DNA of 64,000 bases, taken from NCBI GenBank assembly GCA_033239525.1, contig BSYO01000036.1:1882126-1946125 (forward strand), given 5' to 3'. The stretch is from Nepenthes gracilis (taxonomy: Eukaryota; Streptophyta; Magnoliopsida; Caryophyllales; Nepenthaceae). This document shows, piece after piece, positions 24,701 to 37,674 of the stretch. The notes beneath the pieces were generated by a model. That model was not told the DNA's origin and did not search any database. It saw only the letters and a program-made list of their open reading frames with translations. The position numbers and the translations under genes were made by a program. Position 1 is the stretch's first letter. Each line of letters opens with the position of its first letter.

Positions 24701-26715
24701 TAAAACAAAAATGATGTATTGATACTCTGAGATATCATTTAAACAGCCATTACGCAATCTATTTATCTTTTGCTATTGAAAATTTACTCAACTCTTCAAC
24801 ATAAGTGAATATCTGGTAAAAAACTATTTGTTCAGTTTTTGTCAAGTGAAGTGAAATGCCATGCAAAACTTTCCTACAACCTAAAAATAGAACAAATAAT
24901 AGAATCATAAACTTATTGGGTTAAACAAAGCATATTTCAGTCTCACTTAATAATTTATAATATTATTATGCTTTTTAATATCGTTTAATTTGAACAATTT
25001 GAGTAATATACTAAGTAACTCCCTTAAATAAGGAAATCTTACTAATATAGTAGCAATAACGCATTCTTTCGATAATTTTCCTTTCGACTGCTCATTTATA
25101 ACTTAATAAAAAGCTATTATTATGAAGTATCATGCACATTTTCAGTCCAATGGCTTTCTAATTTATTATACATAGAATTGTTAAAGTGGTCATCCTATTC
25201 ATTGTAAGAAACAATGGACTTATTGAGAAAAACTCTAATCCTTTGTTCCTTGCTAAGGAAAAATAGAATTAAAATTCTATATATAACATTTGACTTTTAA
25301 GGTAAAATCTGCCTGAAATTTAGTATTTACTAAGCAAAATAATCAGTCAATTTAGATCGAACAAGAGTCATCAAAATCAATTTACTAAAATCAATATAAT
25401 GGACAGAGCGACCAGTTGGTGGCTCAGATATTTTCTATATAAAATATTATGATTCATTTTTTTATATGGTTTTATATTCTTTTACTATTTTTTCATATAT
25501 TAAAATATAAAAAAATCTGATGAATTTTTGTTACCATCCCTAACATAGAAATGTATAACTATTATGCACTATTTATATTTATGTATTATAAAAAATTATC
25601 ACAATACTATTTAAAGTATGTTTTTTGACTATTCGGTATCTTCTTTAAATTTTAATACTGTTCTACACTTGAGAGTGGTTGAACCGATCAAAAATCAATA
25701 ATAAAAGAAAAATAAAATTTTATATCATTAAGTAAAGTCAGTTATATGAATTATTTTCGTTTTTACACTCTATTTAAAGTTATAGCATCACATCTTTTTA
25801 AGTTTGTATATATTTTTTTTCTTTAACTACAATGAATTAATATTTCTTTATATAAGATTATTATTTTCTAAACTATGGTGAGATTTATTTATACAATTTC
25901 CAAGCCCCATTTTAGTTTATTGAGAGTTAAGTTTCCATGCTACCTTGGCAAATCATTTAATCATGGCTTTGTTCATATCTAAAATTTTCTTCTTACACTA
26001 ATATTTCTATTTTTTAATCAATTCTCATCATGTTGTTCATTATTGAGTAATGTAGAAAAAATACCAATAATATGTATTTTTTATTTTAATTTTATTCTCA
26101 AATTTTATTTTAACAATCAGCTATTTTAAGAAAGAAATCAAATTAATGATATTTTAATTTTTATTGAAATAACTATAAAATTATAAAAAAATTAAAATAA
26201 ATATCATTTTATAGATTTTATATGATAATTTAGATATAATATTTTATACACAATAAAATTAACAAAACAATGAGTTGTGAAAAGAATTAAAATTAAAAAA
26301 GTAAATAATAAAATAATAATAATTAAATATTATAATCTCATAATAAAAAAAAAATAATGGGCCTAATTCTTGATATCAAAGAAAAAACATTTGTAATATT
26401 AAGAAATTTATCTTGTTTTTATCATAATAAATAACATAATAATCCATTATATCCTAATAATGATGATGACAATTTTCCTTTAAAATGACCGAATTAATAC
26501 CACCCTCCAAACTAAAAATTTTTGTAACTTCCATTAAATAATAAAAATAAGGATGAAAAAAAAAACCTCTAAGAATGGATTCAAGTAAATAATGTTTAAT
26601 TTTACATTATTAAATTACAAAATAGCATAATAATTTAACAATCTGTAATACAATTTAAATCTGAAATTCCTACCTATATACATAGGGAAGCCATGTCTGT
26701 ATGCAGGTATTTTCT
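21721..26715. other. Gene-poor AT-rich intergenic region
   Basis: About 5 kb with no open frame above about 76 codons that looks protein-like, and no LTR, transposase or RNA gene that I can recognise. A segment at 21720-21990 resembles the degenerate AAGCTCG/GGTTCGA phrase seen again at 44050-44400, probably an old dispersed repeat. The rest is A/T-rich filler between the Harbinger relic and the 3' end of the CFM3-like gene. Confidence 0.6.
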
Positions 26716-26786
26716 CTATTCATTAGCTCTGATAGGCATTTTGTGTGTATGCTGGTCAGAAATCCTATTCACTTTCTCTCTGGCTT

Positions 26787-29700
26787 TTAGGCCGCACCGT
26801 TCATCTTCATAGCCATTACCCATGTTGTCGTCCTCTTCATTTCCCTCCTCGTCGTCTTCTTCTTCTTCCTGTTAGTAAGAGGAAGAGAATGAGATGCTAA
26901 ATGTAAACATAACTTTAAATTAGAGACTTTTCGATGATAATTTTATTAGAATGGATGGCTTAATGTGTGAAGCTCTCATAACCCGTTATATTTAGCTGTT
27001 TTTGGATTTTCTAATGTTGGAGCACTGATTCCCGCTCAAGCAAATGTAACTACTCAGTATGCATGTGATGGGCGTTCGAGCACACAATTGGGCATAATGC
27101 CCATGAGCGAGCAGGAGACCAATAGAGTTCTAGAACCCGACCCACGCATGGCTGGTGCTTGAGCAGTACATTGTTTTTCTATTCAAACCGAATGCAATTG
27201 TGCACCGTTTTTCTCGTTAGTTTCATTTTAAATTTGAGAGAAAACGCTCGAGGGAGAGAGGTGAGGGAAGGAGGTGGGGGATAGATGCCATTCTCATATC
27301 TGGATGATATTTTCTATTTGGATTTCTTTCATTTTTAGTATCATTATATTAGATCGTGTATAGAACACTTCTGCTGATTCAAAGTTCAAATTTTACTCCC
27401 GTTAGGTGCAATTCTCAAGTTCCGACTTGTGTATTGGTGCGTGAAACTTTATTGAGAACAGAGTTCCGTGCTCGTATTGAAAGCTGTAATAACTATGGTT
27501 AACTATAATGAAGTTCTGTTTGGACGCATAGGTCTCATGGCTTTCCCTCTTTGATCCGGAGGGCTTTTCAAGTAAAATTATAACTTTGTACGGTTTCTTG
27601 TATTATGTCGTGGTTTTGCTATTTTACCTTCTTATAGTTCAAGCAAAGTGGCAATATCCGTTTTTTCCCCAACAAGTTTTACCTCCAATCCTGCTTCAAT
27701 GCCTGATCGTGGAAATCGCCTGAGACATTTGTTTCTGCATGCATGCTCTGGATATAACTGTTAATTTCATCTTCTTCGTTCTCACTGTTGTATTCAAGAC
27801 ATTCATCATCTTTGTCCTCCTACAAGGAAAAAACAAAACAAAACAAAACATGAAAAGAGATTCATCCAATTTAATTTATATAAAATAAGCATAGTTTCTC
27901 TCATGCATACAAGCTAATGAACAACCAATAAATGACGAAAATGCTGTTTTGTGGGACTATAGTGTAATATATAACGTGCCTTACATATTTTACATATCAA
28001 TTAGCATACCATGTCAGAATTGCCCAACATTAACATGACTCATTTTTAATAATTTATTAAGACAATTGAAGGTTTTGATCCCGCATAGTTTTATTAAATT
28101 TTATTAGAAAAATTATTTTATTTAATAGGCCCAATCTTTAAGAAAAGAAGGACATTTATATAATTAAGAGATCGGTCATCTTTTTGTCTTATAAATAACA
28201 GAATTAAATATTATTTATTGTGGATAAACATGGGCGGTTTTCTGGGTAAGATGGGACAATTTTTGGTTTGAATCGAACAAAGTTCTATTAACATCCTATC
28301 TCCTGTTTTTAATTGGATCACATGAAAACTGGAAGATATAATCCTCCACATACAGATTCCATAACTCTCATGAAAGAAGAGGGACAATGGTAAAGGAAAA
28401 TAAACCGGTTCTAACTTATTCCAAATAAAACACTAAGCATGGATTCAAATATGTCATGAACATTTATTCTGCATGATGAAATAATAAAACAATGTAATGA
28501 TTATGATGAAATGCGATACCAAAAGATATGAAACAGCATATGAACATGGAAATTCAGAATAGAAAGATCAGTTATGCATTGACCTCTGAATCTTCATCTT
28601 CAGTAGGATAAGCAGAATCCAAGTTGTCATAGAACTCCTCATCACCATTGTCCTTTATGATTTCCATTTGTTCCTAAAAATGAAATCAGGAGAAATTGTG
28701 TTTCTGATCAGTGACAAGTAGAAATTGTGGGCATTACAGATGAAAATTTCACACAAGATCATACTATTTCAGATCTTAGTTTCTCCACATTGGTTTGCAA
28801 GGTTGATAAATGCTTCAGAAGTGCCTGCAAACCAAAAAAATGAAGCATATTAAACCAACGAAAATTGCTACTTGCCTGAGTTTCAAGGAAGCAAAAGTAA
28901 CATTTTGTACTGGAAGAAACTAACTTTTTCACTGAAACAATTACCTTCAGAAGAGTCAGAAAAAGGGTAAAATTTATACCTAGCTCTTTTCACTTAGAAT
29001 TGCTTAAAAGAAAAAGTGACAATAAATAGATGCAAAATGCAAGCTTTCAAACCAAACAAACAAACTCTCGATAATGCATCAATTTAAGGGGTAAGGTTGA
29101 GTGATACACGACCCTCTTTAGATCTCATATTATGGGAGCCTCATGGACTGGACCTTCAATTTATATATCTTTTGGGCCAGTTGTGGGCAAGGAGGGGTTC
29201 AAACACCCCCCCCCCCCACCCGATACTATGGTTTGTAGCCATGTGCTCTAATCATTTGAAACATAGGTTCCACCACCACGCCTCTGTTGGATTAGTTTCT
29301 GGAAGCATATTTAAAAAGGGGGGGCCTTTCCTCTCCCCAAACATTTCATTTCAAATTAAGAAGACATGTAAACACCTTTTTCTTTATCAAAACCATGCAT
29401 TCTGAGGTGCAAAATGAGAGAGAAGGGACATCATAATTGAGGTTAAGAATAAAACGATTTTTATAATTTTTATTACTTTTTCATATTGCAAAAATAATAA
29501 GAATGGGAAGTGCTAAGCTTTTTATCATCCTGATATCAATCTATTTTTCTATAAAATATTCGCTATATATTATCATCACTGCAGTAAAAGTTTAACTACT
29601 AAGCTTGGAATGGATTGGTTTTATTCCTCTATGTCTAGGACACCAAAATATCAAACCACAAACTAAGAACAGATCAACTTATTTGAATGTGGGGACACCA

Positions 29701-32700
29701 TTTAAGGCAAAACAAAATTAGACCATTTGAGTCCTTTAGATATAGAGATTACAAGTTAGTTATTTAATTCAAACAAGTGTGGCAATTAAAGGCCTTTTTT
29801 CTTTTTATTATTATTATTTTTGGCTAATTACAGGGCTCAACTGCAATTTAATTTTTTAGAGGATTCAGCCACAACTCGGGTAATTTGCAGGATCACTTCA
29901 TATATTTGTCCAACATATAAGCCCCAAATATCCATCAGTTGGTTTAGACATGTCAAGCCAATACCAACATCTTATTGATGGTTACATAAAACTACAGTTT
30001 TTAGAACCAAGCATGAATGAAATATTAGCGGACATATATCAATATCGGCCCCTCTAATAATTGCAAAGATCTATCGGTCCAAATCATTTATTCTATTTCA
30101 AAAAAAAAAATGTGTATGATACATATTTGCCTGATACGGAGACCGATGCAAATACCAATATTTTCACCTATGGAACCAAGTCAACAATGTAGAAGTACAT
30201 ACCTCACACATTTGAACCAAGTTCAAATGTCAAAGGATCTTATTGATGGTTACATTAAATCACATCTTTTAGAACCAAGCACAAATGAAGCATTGGCCGA
30301 TATGTATTGATATTGAACTTGACACAAATATTTTCAAAACAGTGCCAAACTCAGGATATTGTTGATGTATCCAATAAATTGTGAAGATATATCGGCCCAA
30401 ATTACTTGTTCTGTTTTGCAAAAAGAATTGTTTGTGTTTGATAGGGCCACAACCAATACTAATATTAATATTTTTATCAATGTGACAAAGTCAACAACAT
30501 AGAAGTACATACCTCATGCCTTTGAAGCTCAATGGAACGAGCCAAAGCCTTTCTCTTTGTCAAGAGGTTCTTTGGCCTCAGTGTCGGAGGGCGCTGGTAG
30601 TCCTTTCCACGGAATACAATAACAGCATAACCCTTGGAAACTTTGTCCACCGAAACTAGTACACCACTGCTCTCAGCTTCTAGCGATAGAGCAATCCGTT
30701 TAACCTCTTCAAATGTTTTGACCTTTACAATGATCTTTACCAGTTCCCTGTATTTCCAATGCAAGTGCATGTTCTCAACTGTACCATCAAACACCCCTCG
30801 CCTACCTGAAAGAAGAAATTTTACTCCAACATCCGCTAACATCCTTAAAGCAGCCATGAATTTCGGTGTAGAGGAGCTATACCGAGAAGTAGGAATGCTT
30901 TCATCCTCAGACCAAGCTTTCGAAACATAAATCTCTCTTCTTCAGTAATGCTTTCGGGATCTGCTTGCTGGTCCGCTGGATTTAAGAACTGTTCTACTTT
31001 AGCCAATGCATGTTCTGCTTTCATTATCTTCCGTTCCGCCTGTTTAGATATATTTCAAAGGTTTTAGGTATCAACAATCAACAATAGACAAAAATATAAG
31101 TATCGATATCAAACAAATTAAATAATATGTGTCGGTATTAGATATGTTAGAGAAGAAAATTATTATTTAGAATCTTAAGCTGACAATGCCATATTAGATA
31201 AATATAGGATATATTGGCTGATATTTTGAATATTAACAGATATATTGCTAATCTAGTAATATATTGCAATATTTGAAGATCGATACCGATACATATACCC
31301 AATATTAACAAAATTGGCAGATATATGCATCTATGCAGTCAACAACGGAAGCTTGCATATAGAACCTACTTGGGGATTAAGTGTAAACATGAAAATATAA
31401 TCAAAAAAAGGTATGACTGTATGTTAATGCTATTGATACCAGCAAACTAACATTAGTTCCAATGGAAGTTCCACACTACTTAAATCTCATATCTATAACT
31501 CTTAAGATGACTTGCCCAAAAAAGAAAAAAAAATAATAATTGGCAACAAAAATCTTAGTCGATAGATATTTAGTTATGCATATCAAGGGAGAGTTCTCCC
31601 TGACTTTCAATAATGCCACTAACCCAAATTGACAAGAACTTACAAAAGCGAGTTTCCGTTCAAGTTTCCTAACGAGGTTGGCATGCCTTGTTACTTCTGC
31701 TTCTCTCAACACTTTTTCTTTATCACAATCATTGAGCCTCTTTCCCCACCGAGCATCAGCATCCAAAGTTTCAGCGAGTGTACCAGCAGCTGAGATTTGC
31801 TCTGCTGCTTCTGCATCGGGAACAACTGAAACCGAGGCCTTTAATCGTGCTTGCTCCTCGGCATCTTGCAGGGCCTTTGCCAAACTCTCTCTTTCTAACA
31901 GTGCTTCAGTGACTTCTGATGACAAAAAATTCTTTCCCCTGTAGAAGACCAAAAAGTCCTTGTTTCTGGATAGAAGAACACCTCCAGTCAATTTCTGCAT
32001 CAGGAAAACAAGTTGGTTGCAAAAACACTATAAAATGAAGGATTTCTTACTGCAGAAATTTACGTGATTAAGGTAAAAGGTCCCTGAGAAAAGTTCCTTG
32101 ATGTCAACAATAACATAAATGTCCCAAGGGGCCATGCCTTCGAAAACAAAATGAATCGGAGAACCTTGAATACCTTTTGTTTGTATCGGCACGTGCACAT
32201 CGAGAAATCACACCTCTAGTGACCTAAAGAAATCAGCCAAAGTCATTTGATAAGACTAGAACAATTCCACATCCTTTATGAAGTGATGGCTGCCTATCTA
32301 TTAGATAGCCATTAAGAACCACATGTTTACTTTCATAGTTTCACTATGAATACTTCCATCATTTCATGAAAATTATAAAAATTAACTTGAAAAATTAATA
32401 CTTTCATAATTTAACTACTTTCTAATAAAGTTAAGACAATTATGTCATTATCTTTGGGAAAAAGATGGTGAAAAATCAAAAAATTAGTTAACAAATAAAT
32501 TTAACAGTCAATAAAAAAATTCAGTTTAATTCAATTCAATCACTAATGCATTTATATTTTATTCTTTTTTATTAATAAGTTTTTTTTTTTTTCAGAGGGT
32601 AACCGACCTTACTGAAAAAGAGTCAATATGCCCATGGTTAGGACTGAAGTGCTACACTTGCACCATAAACTATAGCTGATGGTCAGGGTGCAACTTTAAT

Positions 32701-35700
32701 TTATTAGGAACGCATACTTGTACTCTCATTTCTTATTCCCTCTGTACCAAAATTGTGACTTCATTTTGAATAACTAATTGTTTGGCAAAGCCTCACCTTA
32801 TTCTCCCCTCCATTGCAGTGGACCCTTCTTCCACATGATAATTTCGGTACCATAAGCTGTGCAAGAAGGGAGTAAGACATGATTTTCCTAATTTTTAAAC
32901 TGGTAGCTTAAAGCCCTGTGTCAATATGACTTTCGAACAGGCGAGAGTTGCTTCAAAATGCACACTTGTTGCATCAGCAAGTTAGGCTGCTAAGCACCTC
33001 GGCTACACCAATATGTGACTGTGAGTCCCTGGGGTGATCACTGACCCCAACGCCAACATAAGTAACAGTATCTAATGGAACTACAAATCGATTTGGGCAT
33101 TTAGGTAAATTTATCAGTAGCTTCAAATTATTACCTCGGGTCAATAGTTCAGAAAAGCTCTAGGATTTGAAAGCCTTACCTTATATTATTCTTTCCAATT
33201 GCTTCTCAAAACAGGAAGTTGAACTTTTGAATTGTAAGCTACCAAAGAGAATTCAAGAAAATAACAGATAAAAAGAGTATCTAGCTAGTGTCCACAAATA
33301 GTTCTTGATTAGATGTGGTGCTTTCGTACCCAAAAGATGGAGAACTGATGGCAATCTGTTCGGTTGTGGGTCACACCCATTACACATGTTAATTTTCAAC
33401 TCTGATGAAAGTAGATTTTGCTCGATGCTTGTGGGAGTATTTGTTGGAGCAAAGGCTGTTTTCAGTGACAATTGAATAACACCCGATGTACACTTAATGG
33501 ACACATGTGCATAAGTAAATAGAATATCTATGCCCGGTGCATGCATAAAAGGGCGCATATGTGCTAGTGGATGTTAAATTCTGTGAGACAGCCGCATGTG
33601 GCGGCTTAAGCTACAGGCTTGGAAAAAATTCCAATGGCTGGCCACTTAAGCGACAGTAGCATTTTCAGACATGATTTTGAAGTTTTTGTTCTGTTTTAAG
33701 GCAGTTGAGATGTATGTCATTTTTTCAAAAATACTATGAGGGCAAAACTAAGAGAGAAATGGAGAAGAGAATAAGGAGATTTTTGCTAATTGTTGAGCTT
33801 CTAATCACGTTCCGATTTTCATCATCTTGGTGTGTTATTCTAATCATTGTATAGAACAATTTTACGGATAATTTTGTTTTATTTGCTCTCTTATTGTTCA
33901 TTGCTCGGTTTACTAACGTTTTGTGGTAAATCTGAAAAAGTTTTTGGTAGGTTTGTTGTAACCAAACTCACATATAGTGAAGATATCTTCAAACAAGTCC
34001 TGTGATTTTTCCCTTCATTATGAAAAGGGCTTTCACTTAAAAATTTGTACGTTCATTTTACTGCAGAATTTCTCTTGTGAATGTGTGTTATCATCTCGCC
34101 AACTCATGAATTCGAACAAATGATTCAATAATCGATCCTGAAAGATATTTGTTCTCCACTAGTGTGACAAAGTTTGGGTGGAGCATTCCCAACACAATCT
34201 ATAATGTTAATTGCTGAACAATCAAGCAGATTGCAAAAACAATGCAGCTGCGATGCAAAGCAGGCCATATGGAGAAAAAGGAAGGAATCAAGAACTGACA
34301 CAATCATCGAATTCTGAAAAGACAAAAATGAATGCTTTTAGATGATATGCAATGTAGTAACACATGTCCTGAGGATTAACAGCTGCATATTGTGGAATAA
34401 GATAATTCCAACTTCATGTTTCAAAACCGGAAATCAATTTGTTTTTTGTACAATACAAAATGATATTTTAGTTTGTTTAATGTTAACCCAATAACAAAGA
34501 AGCCATTGCAGGTAACGTTTCCCAGATATCTAAGCAACGGGTCAAGGGCCCCATCTTTTATAGTACATGGAAGAGTGGGAAAAAAAAGAGGCAACATGAA
34601 ATGTCACACCGCTCCAATTATCGTCAATCTATCAAGAAAAAAAAATAGTAACTTAGTATATTTGTCCAGGTGCATTAGGCCTACCTTGATCTCCTCAGCC
34701 ATTCTCTCACTGGTAGTTAGTTGAACACCACGCTTCAGTGCAACTTTTGCAATCGAACTTTTTTCCCATAGCTTAACTATCGCCATTGCCAAACCCTCAA
34801 GCTGCCTGCTTCTGCCTGAAGAAAGACAGTTTTACCATAGTTAACAGAACTTGAAAATCATCAGGAAGAGTCATACACATGGAATAAAATAACGAAATAT
34901 ATATCAGTATCAGGCCCCCTACATTAATATATCCTAATAACGCGACAAAATCATGATATGTCATGTCAACATATTAGCAATATGCTGCAATATATCTAAC
35001 GATATTTACAATATCGGCTAATGCAACCGGTATTTTTCAATATATTGGATAAGATTCGTCCAAATTCCGATTTGCAAAAAACTTTTGCATCCGACATTGA
35101 CACACAACACCTGATATAGTCAAATATCGACCAAGATGTATTGATACCAAGGCCACCTATACCACGACAATATTGCTATATATTTCCATATTGACAATAT
35201 ATTGCAATATATTGACTAGTACAATCTATATTTGGTAGATATTGGCTGATACGACTATCTAATTATAATTTTCAGAAATTTTTCTTCTTTCGATATATTC
35301 AATATTAATACGTATGGTCGAATATGGCTGCAATAAATATAGATATTTTCATCCATGGTCATGACCAATACCATCATCGATATTTTCATGCATGGCTCAC
35401 ATACCAATTGCGAAATGTGGAGGAAGAACTCTGGCAATCCTTCGTAAAGCTGTTGCCTCCTTATACCCAAGTGTTGATCTCACTCCATAGGGAAGCAATC
35501 TATAGGGTGATTGGTAACCCGGAACCACACTCGGAAGCATATCTGCATCTACAGGTAAAGGGTCGTTCCCGGGCCAATCTGTGTACCTCGGCCCGAGCTC
35601 AGCTAACAACTCGTCGATTTCATCTTCATATTTCAGCTCTGGAAAAGAATCTTGATCTTCTTTCTCGTCACTAGTTTTTTCCAAGCTCTCTGATGGAGTC

Positions 35701-37674
35701 TTTGCATTGTTTTGAGACCTGAATAATGAAGAATCCCTGTCATTTTCATCGATAGAAGTGGTAGGCACAGCCAACTGAGTCTCATTTTTTCTATTTATCT
35801 GTTTCTTCCATTGCTCAGAAGGAATCTCATATCTCACTCCCCGATACAGAGAAATAGAAGTGCCAGACCTCCAAATGACCAGACCGCCAGTTTTTCTCTG
35901 CATCGGACAGACAGACTACTATCAGCATGAGCAATCATAACTATTCTTAATCCCAGTTAAACATTCTTATACATTATGAATGCTAGCAAAGAAGTTTAAC
36001 CATTTTCCTAGTAATAGTGATAGAATTCACTCATGTGGTGGAAGAAGATGGTTGAAAAGAATACAACTGCTTCACTCAAAACTTAGTCAAGAAATCTTAA
36101 AGGACAAAATAACAGCTCTTTATAAGCAAAGAAAGAAAAATAGGAAAGAGTGGTGTGCATCATCTTCAAAATGTCTTGTCTGGTTTAGAGATCAGGTCCA
36201 TTTCAACAGGATTCTGCTAAGAAATGCAGGGTAACTAGACCTTTGCTTCTTACAGTGAAAACATTCAAAAAATAATCCGGATAAGTTGACAATTTTTATC
36301 TTTAGAAAGTGAGTTACTGTTTCATAAGAGTTAGCTTCTGAACTTATGCCCATATCTCGCTTGCCCTGTAGCAATGTCAGAACCATTTGAATCCCAATGA
36401 CCTTGTTCTAGAAACATAGTGACATCTAACTAGGATATAAGAACAGGAGGATTATCACATTGTACAACATAAAGCCTCCAAGCAAATGGATCAACATGCC
36501 ATTTCCATTGAGAAAAACATGAAAGCCCTCAATGAAATGACGATTGAGGCTTGAGAGACTGAATCTCTTTGCCTAATTCTCAAGATCAGAAAATTTGATC
36601 TTATTTTGTTGCCCTATTATATGTTGAACAGCCCTAAGCATAAATATTGATAGCAATTACAAGTTTAAAACTGCATAATATCATGAATAATCCTATGAAA
36701 AGGACAACTCGAGAGAAGAATCTTAAGAAGCCAACCTCTAATATCTCATGCATCCGCCTCATGTTAAGTGCTGATGCACCTTCGATTTTCAGCCTCACTA
36801 CTTCTGATGCCTTCCACTTCTCATGAATTGCATCCACAGCTGCCTGCGAAACACCAGCTCCACCAATCTTCATCTTTTGCTTTGTCCTCAGTGCCAAATA
36901 CCTCAACCTCCTCAACTCAGAATCCGGGAGAGTAAGTTCAGCCATAGAAGTCCTACTCTTCTTCTTCACCGAATACTTTGCATCGTCTGTCTTTACAGCC
37001 AGCTTCTCCCATGGAAACCAAACTTCTCCATTACCTCCAAACACACTCTCCACTCCCAATGGAGAATCCTCTGAAAAACCACCTTTTGTGTTCGGCAAAG
37101 TTCCTTCTTCCACATAAAAAATATCCTCAACAGACCCTTTCTCTATCACCCTCTCCGTTTTAATCTCCTTTGTTTCATTCACATCGTCCATGTACCCAAA
37201 CTTTTTCAACTTCTCCACAATCTTCTCCATTGTACTACCCCCACCCGCACCAGCATTCTCAGTTTTTCCATTTCCTGAATTTGGCAATTTTGACACACTA
37301 CCACTATTCCGATAGTACAAAACCGCCCGAGGCTGTCTTGGACGATTTCGTTGATGGTTTTCATTCCATTTTTCTAACCAACTGCCAGACAAATTATCCC
37401 TAGAATTCGCTTGAATAACGGGAGTTCTACTGGAGTAACCTAAACTATTTTCCCTCTTCCTAATCACAAAATTAAAATTTTCTCCTGGGTTCTGCTTTTC
37501 TAGTGAATCCGAGCTGATAGAGTCATGTATTGTGCAGAAATTACGCTTAGTGAAAGGATTCGAGGAATTGCACTTGAAGAAACGAAGAGGGTTACCTTGA
37601 AATTTGGAGAATGAGCTGTGAAATGAGTCTACGAAGCTTGTTGGATAGAAATGGCGACTGGACACCAAAGACAT
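26787..37674 (-). CDS. CFM3: CRM-domain group II intron splicing factor, CFM3-like
   Basis: Organellar RNA-binding protein; CFM3 works with CAF1/CAF2 in splicing chloroplast group II introns and can also be mitochondrial. Ten minus-strand exons: 37674-36736, 35897-35405, 34815-34685, 31994-31644, 31039-30883, 30805-30513, 28824-28765, 28673-28584, 27819-27683 and 26868-26787; all donors are GT and acceptors AG. About 910 aa. The N-terminus is Ser/Arg/Phe-rich, consistent with a transit peptide. CRM1 is residues about 246-335 (KIGGAG loop, [13 protein letters not shown]), CRM2 about 460-545 ([20 protein letters not shown]), CRM3 about 669-761 ([20 protein letters not shown]). Three CRM domains and the length favour CFM3 over four-CRM CFM2. 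The C-terminal reading after exon 9 is uncertain: the canonical splice gives a Lys/Thr-rich tail ending at 26787, while the acidic alternative frame would end at 26716. Confidence 0.9.
27015..27640. repeat. Possible solo LTR in CFM3 intron 9
   Basis: A GC-richer block starting TGTTGGAGCA inside an otherwise AT-rich intron, with the general look of an LTR (short U3, purine-rich patch at 27230-27285, T-rich U5-like end). The insert at 33442 in intron 3 begins with the same ten bases. No target duplication was found and the right end is approximate. Confidence 0.3.
29969..30527. repeat. Tandem duplication in CFM3 intron 6 reaching into exon 6
   Basis: Unit 1 (29969-30217) and unit 2 (30237-30527) share ATCTTATTGATGGTTACAT near their starts (offset 268) and AAGTCAACA..ATAGAAGTACATACCTC near their ends (offset 310). 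Both also contain ATATCGG-type palindromic sequence. The right end of unit 2 includes the real exon 6 donor (GT at 30512-30511), so unit 1 holds a copied donor GAG|GTATGTAC (GT at 30202-30201) inside the intron. Confidence 0.8.
31085..31345. repeat. ATATCGG-type dispersed repeat, CFM3 intron 4
   Basis: The run contains TATCGATATC, GTGTCGGTATTAG, ATATTGGCTGATATTTTGAA and GATCGATACCGATACA, the signature words of the dispersed family described for 42949-43238. The ends are degenerate. Confidence 0.5.
33442..34095. repeat. Possible Copia solo LTR in CFM3 intron 3
   Basis: It starts TGTTGGAGCA, like 27015. Its last third (GTGAAGATATCTTC.., a T/C-rich stretch, then TACGTTCATTTTACTGCAGAAT) has the layout of a plant Copia LTR U5 region. 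No matching target duplication was seen and the 3' limit is approximate. Confidence 0.4.
34879..35395. repeat. ATATCGG-type dispersed repeat, CFM3 intron 2
   Basis: About 500 bp rich in ATATTGGCTGATA, CAATATCGGCTAATG and related words. The 3' half has the family phrase AATTTTCAGAAATTTTTCTTC and ends twice in GATATTTTCATCCATGG-like sequence (to 35356 and 35395), which suggests two overlapping or nested copies. It lies directly beside the exon 2 donor at 35404. Confidence 0.6.

Noticed and set aside
29097..29405. 102-codon open frame around a C-run at about 29204-29217
   Set aside because: Low-complexity, lies in a CFM3 intron; GGTTCAAAC near it resembles a tRNA B-box but no A-box or tRNA fold was found.
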